A stretch of 64,000 bases of DNA from Laburnicola sp. R22_1 (Eukaryota; Ascomycota; Dothideomycetes; Pleosporales; Didymosphaeriaceae). The notes under the pieces were generated by a model. The model was not told the DNA's origin, ran no database searches, and was given only the letters and a program-made list of their open reading frames with translations. Position 1 is the first letter of the stretch, and each line of letters begins with the position of its first letter. The stretch is taken from contig JACONQ010000011.1 of the NCBI GenBank assembly GCA_014281115.1, positions 2,108,001-2,172,000 on the forward strand. Reading direction: 5' to 3'. A program made the translations under genes and the position numbers. Shown here in pieces: positions 34,794 to 45,894 of this stretch.

Positions 34794-36890
34794 TTAATGT
34801 ATTTCAAGATCTAAAAAACAGGCAAAAAATAGTAATAGCCTTATAATTTCAATTCTTGTTGTATTAGCAAAGGTTTCTAGATAATCTAAGCCATAAATTT
34901 GACTATAACCTTTTACTACCCATCGGGCTTTATATTTTAATAGATTATTATTTTTATCTATTTTAATTTTAAAAACCCAACGACCTTTTAAAGGTTTTCT
35001 ATTGTTAGGTAAATCTACTATTTCCCAAGTATTTTGATTATTTAGTTGACTAATTTCTAGTTCCATAGCTTTTAGCCAATTATCTTTATCTTTACTATTT
35101 ATAGCTTCTTTGTAGCTAGTTGGTTCATTATTTTCAGTTATTAATAAGGCTAGTTCATCTATTAACTCATCTGAGTTTTCTAAAGTTATTCTTTTAAAGT
35201 TTTGCCTTGTATTATAGGTATTAGAAATGATTCTTTTATTATTATTATTAATAGTAGTATTATCAAGTAATATATCTGGACTTGATTCGCGAGAGCTTAT
35301 ATTATTCTCGTTATTATTCTCGTTATTATTCTCGTTATTATTCTCGTTATTATTCTCGTTATTATTCTCGTTATTATTCTCGTTATTATTCTCGTTATTA
35401 TTCTCGTTATTATTCTCGTTATTATTCTCGTTATTATTCTCGTTATTATTTAAATCTAGATTTTCAGAATCTATAGATTGTTCTATAGTATTGTTATTGT
35501 TATTATTATTTAGGTTATTGCCTAGGTATACATTATTATTACTATTAAATAGTATATCAACTTCTTTAGTAGAGTCGTTATTAAAGTTATAAAAGTAATT
35601 TTCAAGAATTTTAGCATCTCTAGTATACACTAGTTTATTATCTTTTAGATCTAATATTTTATAATTATAGTTATCATAACCTACTAGTATACCTATTTTG
35701 GCTTTAGGTTCTAGTTTTGTTAATTGTTGTTTAACTAAGTAGTAACTTAGTGAGCCCCAGATTTTAATATTATTATAGTTAGGTTTCTTTTTATAAAGTT
35801 TTTCATTTGGGCTTATAAAATTTAAATTACTATGTGGTGTAATATTATATATATACACTGCGTTTTCAACAGCGTATTGCCAGTAACTAGTTGGCAAATT
35901 ACTATAGAACAATAAGCTTTTAGCTGTTTCTATTATAGTTCTATTTATTCTTTCAATTAAACCATTTTGTTCTGGTGTATATAGCGGATTAAATTGGTGA
36001 ATAATACCATTTTGTTTATTAAATAGCGTAAAATTACTATTAGCAAATTCCGTGCCATTATCGGTTTTAATAATTTTAATTTTTCGATTGCTTTGGTTTT
36101 CAACTTTTGTTTTAAAGTCTTTAAAGGCTTCAAACGATTCTGATTTATGTCTTAATAGTTTAAATTCTAATTTTCTAGTAGCAGAGTCTAGAAAGAATAT
36201 AATATATTTATAATTATTTTTAGAGAGGGTAATAGGCCCACATGAATCAATTACTATTTTATCTAAGTAATTATCTGCTTTAATAGTAATTTCTCTACTG
36301 TTATTATTTGTTAGCTTAGCTTTTATACAGCTAGAGCAATTAATTTTATAGTTAGTAGGTTTAGTTATACCTAGTATTTTACATATAACGTCTAGATTTT
36401 TATGTCCAAAACGATTGTGATAGAGATATATTAAGTTCTCTTTATAGTTACTAATAGTTTTATTTTTATTAATAACCTTTTTAGCAAATAGAATGTTATC
36501 TGTTACTATATTGTCTATATTTATTGTATAAAGAGTGTCAATTAGAGTTGCTTCTAATATTGTTTTAGTGTTCTTTTTAATTATAGCTTTGTCTTTTATA
36601 AAGTTTACTACAAAGTCTTTTTCGACTAATTTCTTTACTGATATAATATTTACATTAAATTCAGGCAAATAAAGATAGTTATTTAAAACTATCTTAGTAT
36701 TATTATATATAAAGCTCACGTTGCCAATAAATTGCGAAGTTAAAATATTGTTATTTCCCCATTGTATTTTTGTAGTTTTTCTAACTAACGAATTTTCTAT
36801 AAATAGGTTTTTGTTGGATATAATATGAGATGAACTACCTGAATCTAGTATTAGATTAGGGCTTTTGACTTGGTAGTTATAAATACCTTA
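34794..36890 (-). pseudogene. Copia pol, protease and integrase to RT start
   Basis: Protease active site DSGSSSH at about 36825-36845, upstream of the long frame 34794-36719. Integrase: zinc region YHNRFGHKNLD...CSSCIKAK, then catalytic VIDSCGP, IIKTDNGTEF and TPEQNGLIERINR (D,D-35-E type). After it comes the GKARWVVKGYSQ-like start of RT (KARWVVKGYSQIYGLDYLETF). A 12-bp minisatellite encoding ENNN repeats links integrase and RT. The frame ends at a TAA (34794-34796, LEIH then stop) where Gln is expected, a probable CAA to TAA change. A TAA near 36895 separates it from gag. Confidence 0.9.
35301..35450 (+). repeat. 12-bp minisatellite in copia pol
   Basis: About 12.5 units of ATTATTCTCGTT; on the coding strand they encode (ENNN)n in the linker between integrase and RT. 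Being a multiple of three it keeps the frame. Confidence 0.92.
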
Positions 36891-37103
36891 GTAGTTTTTG
36901 ATCCTTGTTTAGGATTTCTAGAATTAAATTCTAGATTTCGAGGATTTCGATGTCCTTTTCTCGAATTAGTTTGTTTTTATTTAGGGTAGTTAATAATACC
37001 TTTTCAATTTCCATTGGTTCAGATGACTCAGCCATTTTATCTAACAGCTTTCGATCTAGTCGATCTGATGGACATTCGGATTCACGATTTAATAGATTTT
37101 TAT

Positions 37104-37874
37104 CTATTTTTTTATCTTTTTAGATTTGAAATCGTGATTTGTTTTAAACCATTTAGGTTTATTTTCAGGATGTAAATACCAACACTTATTAGTAAAGTGA
37201 GTATTTGTTTTACACTTATTACAAAATCGTTTAGACTTTATAACTTTGTGTTGATTCTGGAATTTAGTATATAAAACCTTAGTTTTATCACTATCCAAGT
37301 GCGTCTGACGACGACTTTCATCAATTAAATTAGAGAATAAATTCTCTAGATTAATCTTTGAAGAATCATCCCGAAATGATTGAGTTACTGAAGTAACAAA
37401 CCCCTCATAATTAGGAGTTAAATTGTTTAACACCCAGGCCACAATAACCTGTTTGGGTATTTTAATTAACTTATAGTCAAGATTTGTTGTTAAATATTTA
37501 ATTTTATTGAGGTACTCCTCCATTGAATCAAAATCCAACAAGGTACTATTAAATAACTCCTTTAAAAGAAGAAATTCAGAATAGTAACCTTTAGGAGAAT
37601 AAAGATTCCCTAAACAAATCCACATCTCATTGGCTGTAGATAAATCCTTAATATGCTGTAAAGGACCATCTTCGACTAACAAAGTAATAATTGATTGTGC
37701 TTTTAAATTAATATCTTTCGACACTGAATTAATTGCAATATTATCACCACTCTGAATTGCAGCCATACAATTTTCTATTATAAGAATAGAAATAGCCCTA
37801 GGCTTCCACATCTCATAGTTGGAAATACCCTTAAGCATCTTCTGCTTAGAGATAGAAGAAATCTTAGAACTCAT
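37104..37874 (-). CDS. Copia gag (UBN2-type) with CCHC knuckle
   Basis: 256 aa, intact frame from MSSKISSISKQKMLKGISNY to KSKKIKK. N-terminal UBN2/retrotran_gag_2 fold (MWKPRAISILI, LKELFNSTLLDFDSMEEYLNKIKYL). C-terminal knuckle FCNKCKTNTHFTNKC (C-x2-C-x4-H-x4-C). It packages element RNA into virus-like particles. The stop precedes protease in another frame, so pol expression would need frameshifting or is already lost. Its lack of RIP stops contrasts with neighbouring repeats. Confidence 0.9.
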   Translation of the reverse strand: MSSKISSISKQKMLKGISNYEMWKPRAISILIIENCMAAIQSGDNIAINSVSKDINLKAQSIITLLVEDGPLQHIKDLSTANEMWICLGNLYSPKGYYSEFLLLKELFNSTLLDFDSMEEYLNKIKYLTTNLDYKLIKIPKQVIVAWVLNNLTPNYEGFVTSVTQSFRDDSSKINLENLFSNLIDESRRQTHLDSDKTKVLYTKFQNQHKVIKSKRFCNKCKTNTHFTNKCWYLHPENKPKWFKTNHDFKSKKIKK

Positions 37875-38204
37875 TGTGAATGAGATTGATAGGCCAAAAA
37901 GAGCTCAGAAATCTGAGAAAAATGAGGTATTTATTGAAAAATTGATAAGGATTGTCGAAATTGCCTAAAAAGGTAATGAACTAGTCCAGCTAGTAAAAGA
38001 GCTCAGAAAATTCTGAGAAAAATAAGGTATTGGTCAAAATATCGATTTTGCCAAGATAGCTTAGTAAGCTAAAAGGACTAGACCAGCTAGCATAAAAGAA
38101 TCAGAATCTCAAAGGAATTCTGAGAAAAATGAGGTATATATCGAAAAATTGATAGAAGAATAGCTTAGTAAGCTAAAAGGTAGATAATAATAAATAATAA
38201 AATT

Positions 38205-38227
38205 GTTAGAGCGCCGGGCTCATAACC
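38205..38227 (-). promoter_or_regulatory. Primer-binding site matching half of tRNA-Met(CAU)
   Basis: The plus strand here reads GTTAGAGCGCCGGGCTCATAACC (given in two parts: GTTAGAGCGCC then GGGCTCATAACC), directly against the LTR TG end. It has the form of a tRNA D-arm end plus anticodon arm with loop CTCATAA, so the minus-strand RNA would pair with a tRNA-Met cut in the anticodon loop, as known for Drosophila copia. Confidence 0.75.
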
Positions 38228-39164
38228 TGTGAAAAGTGGATAAATAGATAAGAAGGTGATCGAGTTAGTATTGTTAAACTGGTTAATTAATTTCAATAAA
38301 CTGGCTACCTAGCAATCTATATACAAAATAATTTAGACTAACGAACACTTAGTTTTGTATAGTTTAATTATGCCTTTAACTTTTATGCGTGCTAGTGTTT
38401 TAAACTAATGTTTGAACTAGTGTTTTATATGCGAGCTATTGTTTTATATGCAGACTAGTGTTTTATATACAAGCTATTATATGCAAACTAGTGTTTTATA
38501 TGCAAACTAGTGTTTTATATACAAACTAGTGTTTTATATACAAACTAGTGTTTTATATACAAACTAGTGTTTTATATACGAGCTATTGTAAACTTTGTTT
38601 TACTATTACTTAGTTGTAACGTTAACAATAAACGCCTTATTTTAGCATAATTTATTACTCCTTAGTTTATTATACGCTAATGTATTTTATATTATAAAAC
38701 AAGTCTTTTATATGTTATATTTTGTTTTTAGTAATAAGTAATTTAATACATATAATATTGCCTTGTTTAGTATATTCTTTTTAGCAATTGCCAAAATTGT
38801 TAAAGCGCTTAATTGCGACAAGTTTGTCAAAAGTTATTAATTTAGAAAAATTAATTATGAGCTTATTTATATTACGATAGCGTATTTTGTAATATTTATT
38901 AGGTTAGTTTTATATTATATTTTGGTTTTAGTTTTAAGTAATTTAATACATATAATATTGGATTTCTTACAATTATCTTTTAGTAAACTTTTTGTGCGTT
39001 ACTTAAAGTTGACTTTGGCTTTAATTGCAACTTATTGTCGGAACGACTATTTTAGTTTATTTTTAGGTAGCTTATAGTTATTTATCTATTTATCTTTTAT
39101 TATAACAGCGAAATTCTAACATGTTATTTTATTATTTATTTTGCTTACTAATATAGTTTTAACA
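38228..39164 (-). repeat. Copia 5' LTR (937 bp)
   Basis: TGTGAAAAGTGG...TAGTTTTAACA; the same minisatellite as the left LTR but fewer units (38405-38590). Otherwise nearly identical to the left LTR, with scattered C/T differences. Confidence 0.9.
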
Positions 39165-39375
39165 GATTATATTATAAGATTGTGGGTATAATGCTTAATC
39201 TATTAATTTTATGCTTAATCTATTAATTTACTACTAAGGCAATTCCTTAAAAAAAGAAAAGTAGGTCTAAAGGCTATAAGGCCTAAGAAGAAAACTCTGA
39301 CCTAGCCAAGGCTAATCTAGGCCAGTCTAGGGAAACTAGGGGGTTACGCTGCCACAGGGGACGCGTCATAACAAA
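39165..39375. other. Flank between copia LTR and partial TA element
   Basis: About 210 bp of mixed composition, with no gene. Confidence 0.5.
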
Positions 39376-39793
39376 ACCTTAATAACTTTTTAACTACTTT
39401 ACTTTTATTAAAACTTTTTTAAAAATTTAAATAATATATTATTAGTGCTATATTTCTACATATAAATATTACGTAATATATATAATAACTAGTAAAATAA
39501 AGAGTTTTTATTAATTATTAACTAATTACGTAATAAAAATAGTATTTTTAAATTAAATAATTAAAGACTAGTATTTTCTCTATAAATCTATTAAAACATT
39601 AAAATTATAGCTTTACTAGTAAAAAAGTTATAAAGCTTTAAAAAATTACTTATTTAAACTATTTGTGCACATCTGCGCAAGTCTGCGCATGTCTGCGCAT
39701 CTCTAAGCATTTTTGTGCTAGCAAATTGCTTGTGCAAAAATGTGCAAGTATGCGCACGGTTAAGCAGCCTCTCTGGAAAAAACTTTCCTGATG
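39376..39793 (+). mobile_element. TA-flanked element, left-truncated copy
   Basis: Matches the right ~420 bp of copies 1-3 and ends CTTTCCTGATG-TA. The left terminus is missing. It forms the right edge of the AT-rich block. Confidence 0.75.
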
Positions 39794-40522
39794 TATGCAA
39801 CCATCTTAACCCCCCCCCCCTCCCCCCCGGGGCCGCTTATAGGTAGGAGCTTAAGATAATAGGTAAGCTGCATTTTATAATATTTGCGGACGTCTCCTTA
39901 CAGTTATAGATGTCGCGATAGTAATTAAGTAAGCTAAATAACGTACTGATTGATGACACGCTGGACAATAGCAAGATAAGCGGGTCCCCACCATTGTACA
40001 GTCAAGTCTAACCGGAGTAAAGGTTCTCCAGATCTCCGTCTACGTCGAGAACGCCAAGAAGGGCGAGAATATAAGCGAACAAGCTGAAGTTAATAGGGGG
40101 TTGCCTAGCTGGTATTCAATCAGAGGCGGCGGGAAAACATATCAAGCGTGTTCAAAAAGAAAGTGCCACGCGCGGAGATATGAACGTCACAGGAAATGAC
40201 AAGGCTACCCCTTCGCGATCAAATACTGACAAACCCAGTGGCGGCCTCTCCTGCTGTGAGGCGTGTGACCTGCGAGCAATCGTTCGAAAGTACGTAGACG
40301 ATAGGGTTAAGGTGGTAGAATTAGATTATCAGCATGCTTAATGAAGACCGCCATGATTCCAAGCCTAACACTGACATTCCAATGATAAATCTGTTTTCCC
40401 AGTGCAGGCGGCGAAGGCGACCGTGCCTGATATTGTGTATGTCCTGATCTTTAGCTCGAAACCCGCGGTGAAGAGTTTTCATGCCCTTGCCCCCCCCCCC
40501 CATCATACTTTGTCTGCTATTA
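39794..40522. other. Intergenic, start of the GC-normal island
   Basis: Begins with a C-rich run (about 39810-39829) and has a second C run at 40489-40501. It contains the 3' flank of the secreted-protein gene and no other recognisable gene. Confidence 0.6.
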
Positions 40523-42013
40523 TTATGCATGTCCGTCGTAAAAGCGACTAAGGACGCATTTGATACCGTTGTGAACTACGCTTCCGTTGTTCAGGGCGTT
40601 CTTGAGCTGGAACCAAGTCTCTACCTGGGCCGTTGCTACCAGCCCGTCCGTCGCCGCGATCAAGTCTTCAAGGCTCCCGAGAGGTTTTTCGCATGCCTCC
40701 CAGGATTCATCTAGAGGTTGGGCCTCCGCGTTGTTCCTATAGCCCTGGGCGTCGAGATACGCGAGAGTCAGGAGCTCCTCGGGAAATTGGAGCCAAGAGG
40801 GCTTATAATTCGGCTTGGAGACCGTGGCCTCGAGCTTATTGAGGATCTTGCGGTGGTCGTGGATCAAGAATACGCCCTCGGAACGGAGGAGAGCATCCTC
40901 GAGCATCATGGGTCCGTGGTTGGGACCGTGGCCAAAGTAATTCGGATTCTTCAAGGGATATTCATTGCCGTCGCAGTTGTTATTATTGACGCTGCAAGAG
41001 CCCTTGGACCACCAACTGTGCCAGTCGCACCAGCAGACGTTTCGCTCAAGCAGGTGCCATCGCGTGCCATCGTCGTTATAATAGTAGTACACCCAGTCCC
41101 ATCGTAATTCGATCCTGGACCAAAGCCCAGGGAGATTACTAAAAATGACCGAAATCTTTTGGAAACGGGATGCAGCCTGTAGACTGTTCGTCACCCTGCT
41201 TACGAAGGCTTTCATGCCTATGACAAGGTCCTGGGCGTCAGAACGCATGTCTTCGAGCTTGGAACTCAGGTCCGGTTCGTTGGAACTATGCCTATCAAGC
41301 ATAGCTTTCATTCGGAGGACTTCGGTATACTGCACGATCTTCAGTAAGCTAATAAACAGGCGAGAAGCTTTCGAGAACCTGGGCTATGTGTGCCTAGTAC
41401 TCAGATTGAATTGACCTTACCATTGTAAGGCGGGCCATGCCGAGCGTAAAGAAGACGGGACCCGTAAACAAGCTGTATCCAGGGTCCTTAAGGTAGTTCA
41501 TGGTCGCGCCCATACGAGATATAAGATCCTCGATGTTATGGAGGTCGGCCTGGATACCGCCCGTATCGTAAGGGCCGGTATAGTGTGGGGTGTAATCAGC
41601 GACTTCGGTCATCAAGTTGTACGCCGCCTGCTTATCTCGAGACTCCCATGATGACTTGATTTCTTCCGAAATGGCGGCCTTAATGGTTTCGATAGCTGCA
41701 TCGGATAAATCAACCGCATTGCCAAAAATTAAGGAGCCCAGTTGGCCCGCGATCTAGAAATACGTTTTTAGTATTAACGGGAGGGGAAGAAAAATCTCAA
41801 GCGACTTACTATTCCCTCGAATATGCCTTGGGCCATTGCTCCTAAAGTTGCAAAAAAAAATCGATTCTCTACAACATCCCGGGGCTCCATAAATCCGACT
41901 TCGCGAGCTTCGACAGTCCCAGATACGATGCCGGTTTCGGGCCCTGGGGGGGGGACCGTGGCACTGCCCAGGGCAGCAAGCCAGAGGCTTGAAAAAAAGA
42001 AGTAAGGCTTCAT
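40523..42013 (-). CDS. Secreted protein of unknown function
   Basis: Exons in reading order: 42013-41810, 41753-41421, 41338-40523; introns of 56 and 82 bp (GTAAGT/CTAG, GTAAGG/GAAG); 450 aa in frame. Signal peptide MKPYFFFSSLWLAALGSATV followed by a Pro-rich stretch. Residues about 55-240 are probably alpha-helical (GAMAQGIFEGI, AAIETIKAAISEEIKSSWE). The C-terminal half is aromatic and holds all six Cys (CWC at 281-283, then 294, 301 and two later), with WYYYYND-like and FGHGPNH motifs. I do not recognise the family; the all-helical N-terminal half faintly recalls pore-former bundles but that is weak. It is the only gene between 20.5 and 55.8 kb, in a 3-kb island inside RIP DNA, and free of visible lesions. 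The 3' acceptor of intron 2 (CTGAAG) was chosen for frame. Confidence 0.75.
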
Positions 42014-42960
42014 GGGAAATCTGTGGCCAGGTCGCAGCGGGACTCAACCGGAAAGTGGGCTCGAGGTGGGTTAATGGTAGAGAAGAAGGACTATTTGGTT
42101 AACAAGAACGCGGGTGCGCCCCTGAAATATATATGTAGATATGGTATATCTCTAGCGGATTCTGATTCTTTCACCGCCGGGACATGTCAGATCCTGAGTG
42201 CCAAAAAATGCGAGGCCCTACTCTGCGGCTGAAGTCTGTCAGCTTATAATATGCAGCTGAAGTCTGTTAGTTTATTAAAGATCGTCGTCATGTGGAGATT
42301 CTAACCAAGTTTAAGTCCGCACTATACACAGAGAGGGTAAAACAGAGGGCACTAAAACCTAGTACCTAGCACATAGTGGTAGTAACAATATACACAAAAT
42401 AACAATAATTTCGTCGTTGTCTGTTAGCTTATAATATACCCATAACAGCGTTATACCGTGTACTGAGAGTGCGCGAAGTCTTCTTGATCATAGTTTATAA
42501 TATATGGCTGAAGTCTGTGAGCTTATAATATACAGCTGATGTCAGATATAGGGGACATTAGTTGTGTTGTTGTATTCCGCTAGTTGCAGGTGCTGTTGCA
42601 CGCATACAACTTTTAAGTAGTTTAGCTACGGAACATGTGTGGGCCGACTAGTAGGTGACCTTTCCGTATATGGGGAGCGCTCCGCACCCCCAGCTAGCTG
42701 ACAGCTGAAGTCTGTCAGCTTATAATTCGGCGCGAAGCGACGGTAATTGGATCTGGCTAAGAAAAACGGAGATGTGAGCAGTGGCGCAGATAGAGCCAAT
42801 TAAAGAGTGTACTGAAGGGGGGCTAAGACAGTCCAAGCGTCGCCTAGTGGGTGCAGCTAATTAGAGAGCGTAACAACAGGGCTAAGTTAGTCCTAGCGTC
42901 GCCTACCGTGTCTTGGCAGCTAATGCACGCCGTCACCTTATGCACGCGCAACACCACAAT
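42014..42960. other. Island flank with dispersed stem-forming repeat
   Basis: Upstream region of the secreted-protein gene. It carries five or six copies of a ~26-bp motif around AGTCTGTCAGCTTATAATAT (42227-42270, 42419-42436, 42505-42545, 42702-42727), one of them split by repeat B (42271-42418). At 42696-42720 the motif forms a perfect 9-bp stem with a 7-nt loop. No gene is seen. Confidence 0.65.
42271..42418 (-). repeat. LTR-like repeat B copy with 9-bp target duplication
   Basis: 148 bp, little decayed, flanked by exact GTCTGTTAG at 42262-42270 and 42419-42427. It interrupts the stem-forming repeat. Its left end (minus sense) is about 30 bp shorter than the other copies. Confidence 0.75.
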
Positions 42961-43137
42961 TAGGTTAATAAAGATAAGGCTATAGAGCTTTATATAAAAG
43001 TAATTATTATAAAAAATTTTAAAGTTAATCTTTTATAAAGCTATAGATAATCTTTATCTAATTAGATTATAATTATCTACTTAGTGTTTAGATTATTTAG
43101 CTACTATATAATAATAGTATTAGTAGCGTAAATACTA

Positions 43138-43248
43138 TGTGTGGCGTTATTTTATCTACCTAGGAGTAGAATAACAAAGGCTTTTATCTTAAATAACATA
43201 ACAAAAAAAGCAAAGCCCCTTGCTTAGTAATTAAAAAAAGGCGTAAAA
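43138..43248 (+). repeat. Dispersed repeat D, copy 4
   Basis: Starts GTGTGGCGTTATTTTATC; continuous with element E downstream, as in the inverse copy at 24479-25085. Confidence 0.8.
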
Positions 43249-43968
43249 AGGTAATAATAATAAAAGCGTGTTTGAACTACTAAGCGAGCTTAGCGATCTT
43301 AGCGCAAGGCTCTTATAAATAATATTTTTATAAAGAGGCTACTTAGAACTTTAGAGGAGATATAACTTTAGCGTAGCCACGCTATAAGCTATCTCTTCTT
43401 TACTATTCTAAGTTATAAACTACTATTCTAATTATTATAAATAATATAAGTTAATATATTAATAGGTATATACTACTTTATAAATAGGATAAGGGTAATA
43501 TATACTAGATACACTGTTACTTTATTGCTATATTAAGGTTATCCTTAATAAAATCCCTACTATCTCTCTACGCCTTACTATCTATCTAGGTATTAATATT
43601 ATTTTTAAAAAAGTACTTGCTATTGCTAAAAAGTATATACTAAAGATTCGCGCTACTATTATTAAAGTAAGTATTAATATAGCTACACTAGAGTTCTATT
43701 CTATTTATTAGATGCTTATCTAGCGCGAGGAGTAGGTATACTTAACTATCTATAAGGTAGCCCTAGTGTACTAGTTAGGTTGGCAGCTTATCTAGTTTAT
43801 AAAAGACTACAAGATTAAATTCCCACTTTAATAGAAGTAATTACTCCTTATTAGTAATAGAATTATCTAGTAGGGGACATAAAAGAAGAATAATAAGGTG
43901 TTTATTAATAAGCTATATAGTAGTAAGAGCGTTGCATAGATCTGCGAGATCCTTCTAACTATTATTAC
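43249..43968 (+). repeat. Degenerate element E
   Basis: Related to 24479-24974 (inverse) and to 4650-5220. A decayed coding sense can be followed (ISLRLTIYLGINIIF, LAIAKKYILKIRATIIKV, NNKVFINKLYSSKSVA) with TAG interruptions. Family not recognised. The right end is cut by a copia LTR. Confidence 0.55.
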
Positions 43969-44956
43969 TGTAAAAAGTAGATAAATAGATAAGAAGGTAA
44001 TCGAGTTAGTATTGTTAAACTACTTAATTAATATTAATAAGCTGGCTACCTAGCAATTTATATACAAAATAATTTAGACTAACAAATACTTAGTTTTGTA
44101 TAGTTTAATTATGCCTTTAACTTTTATACGTGCTAGTGTTTTAAACTAATATTTAAACTAGTGTTTTATATGCAATAGTGTTTTATATACAATAGTGTTT
44201 TATATATAATAGTGTTTTATATACAATAGTGTTTTATATATATTAGTGTTTTATATACGAGCTATTATTTTATATACAGACTAGTGTTTTATATACAAGC
44301 TATTATTATATATACAAACTAGTGTTTTATATACAAACTAGTATTTTATATACAAACTAGTGTTTTATATGCGAGCTATTATTTTATATATAAACTTTGT
44401 TCTACTATTACTTAGTTATAATGTTAATAATAAACGCCTTATTTTAGAATATTTTATTACTCCTTAGTTTATTATACGCTAATGTATTTTATATTATAAA
44501 ACAAGTCTTTTATATGTTATATTTTGTTCTTTAGTAATAAGTAATTTAATATATATAATATTGCCTTGTTTAGTATATTCTTTTTAGCAATTACTTAAAA
44601 TTGTTAAAGCGCTTAATTGCGACAAGTTTGTCAAAAGTTATTAATTTAGAAAAATTAATTACGAGCTTATTTATATTACGATAGCGTATTTTATAATATT
44701 TATTAGGTTAGTTTTATATTATATTTTGTTTTTAGTTTTTAAGTAATTTAATATATATAATATTAGATTTCTTATAATTATCTTTAAGTAAACTTTGTGT
44801 GCGTTACTTAAAGTTAACTTTGGCTTTAATTATAACTTATTATTAGAACGACTATTTTCGTTATTTTTAGGTAGCTTATAGTTACTTATCTATTTATCTT
44901 TTATTATAACAGCGAAATTCTAACATGTTATTTTATTATTTATTTTGCTTACTAAT
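43969..44956 (+). repeat. Copia LTR, RIP-decayed, lacks last ~12 bp
   Basis: Same family as 32183-33178; starts TGTAAAAAGTAG and stops at ACTAAT, exactly where the next LTR starts. More C-to-T change than its neighbour. Confidence 0.85.
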
Positions 44957-45894
44957 TGTGAAAAGTGGATAAATAGATAAGAAGGTGATCGAGTTGGTAT
45001 TGTTAAACTAGTTAATTTATTTTAATAAACTGGCTACCTAGCAATCTATATACAAAATAATTTAGACTAACGAACACTTAGTTTTGTATAGTTTAATTAT
45101 GCCTTTAACTTTTATGCGTGCTAGTGTTTTAAACTAATATTTAAACTAGTATTTTATATGCAATAGTGTTTTATATACGAGCTATTGTTTTATATACAGA
45201 CTAGTGTTTTATATACAAGCTATTATATACAAACTAGTGTTTTATATACAAACTAGTGTTTTATATACAAACTAGTGTTTTATATACAAACTAGTGTTTT
45301 ATATACGAGCTATTACAAACTTTGTTTTACTATTGCTTAGTTATAACGTTAATAATAAACGCCTTATTTTAGAATATTTTATTACTCCTTAGTTTATTAT
45401 ACGCTAATGTATTTTATATTAGAAAATAAGTCTTTTATATATTATATTTTGTTTTTAGTAATAAGTAATTTAATACATATAATATTGCCTTGTTTAGTAT
45501 ATTCTTTTTAGCAATTGCTCAAAATTGTTAAAGCGCTTAATTGCGACAAGTTTGTCAAAAGTTATTAATTTAGAAAAATTAATTACGAGCTTATTTATAT
45601 TACGATAGCGTATTTTATAATATTTATTAGGTTAGTTTTATATTATATTTTGGTTTTAGTTTTAAGTAATTTAATATATATATAATATTAAATTTCTTAC
45701 AATTATCTTTTAGTAAACTTTTTATGCGTTACTTAAAGTTGACTTTGGCTTTAATTGCAATTTATTGTCGAAACGACTATTTTAGTTTATTTTTAGGTAA
45801 CTTATAGTTATTTATCTATTTATCTTTTATTATAATAGCGAAATTCTAACATGTTATTTTATTATTTATTTTGCTTACTAATATAGTTTTAACA
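44957..45894 (+). repeat. Solo copia LTR, directly abutting the previous one
   Basis: 938 bp, TGTGAAAAGTGG to TAGTTTTAACA. Flanking pentamers CTAAT and CTAAC differ by one C/T, consistent with a 5-bp duplication altered by RIP. It probably arose by LTR-LTR recombination. Confidence 0.85.

Noticed and set aside
35227..35592. Leu/Phe/Ser-repeat protein on the plus strand
   Set aside because: Antisense shadow of the 12-bp minisatellite in copia pol.
38205..38227. A tRNA-Met gene
   Set aside because: Only the D-arm to anticodon-arm half is present and it abuts an LTR; it is a primer-binding site.
39811..40501. C-runs as an origin or structural element
   Set aside because: Two simple homopolymer-like tracts without conserved context; nothing supports a function.
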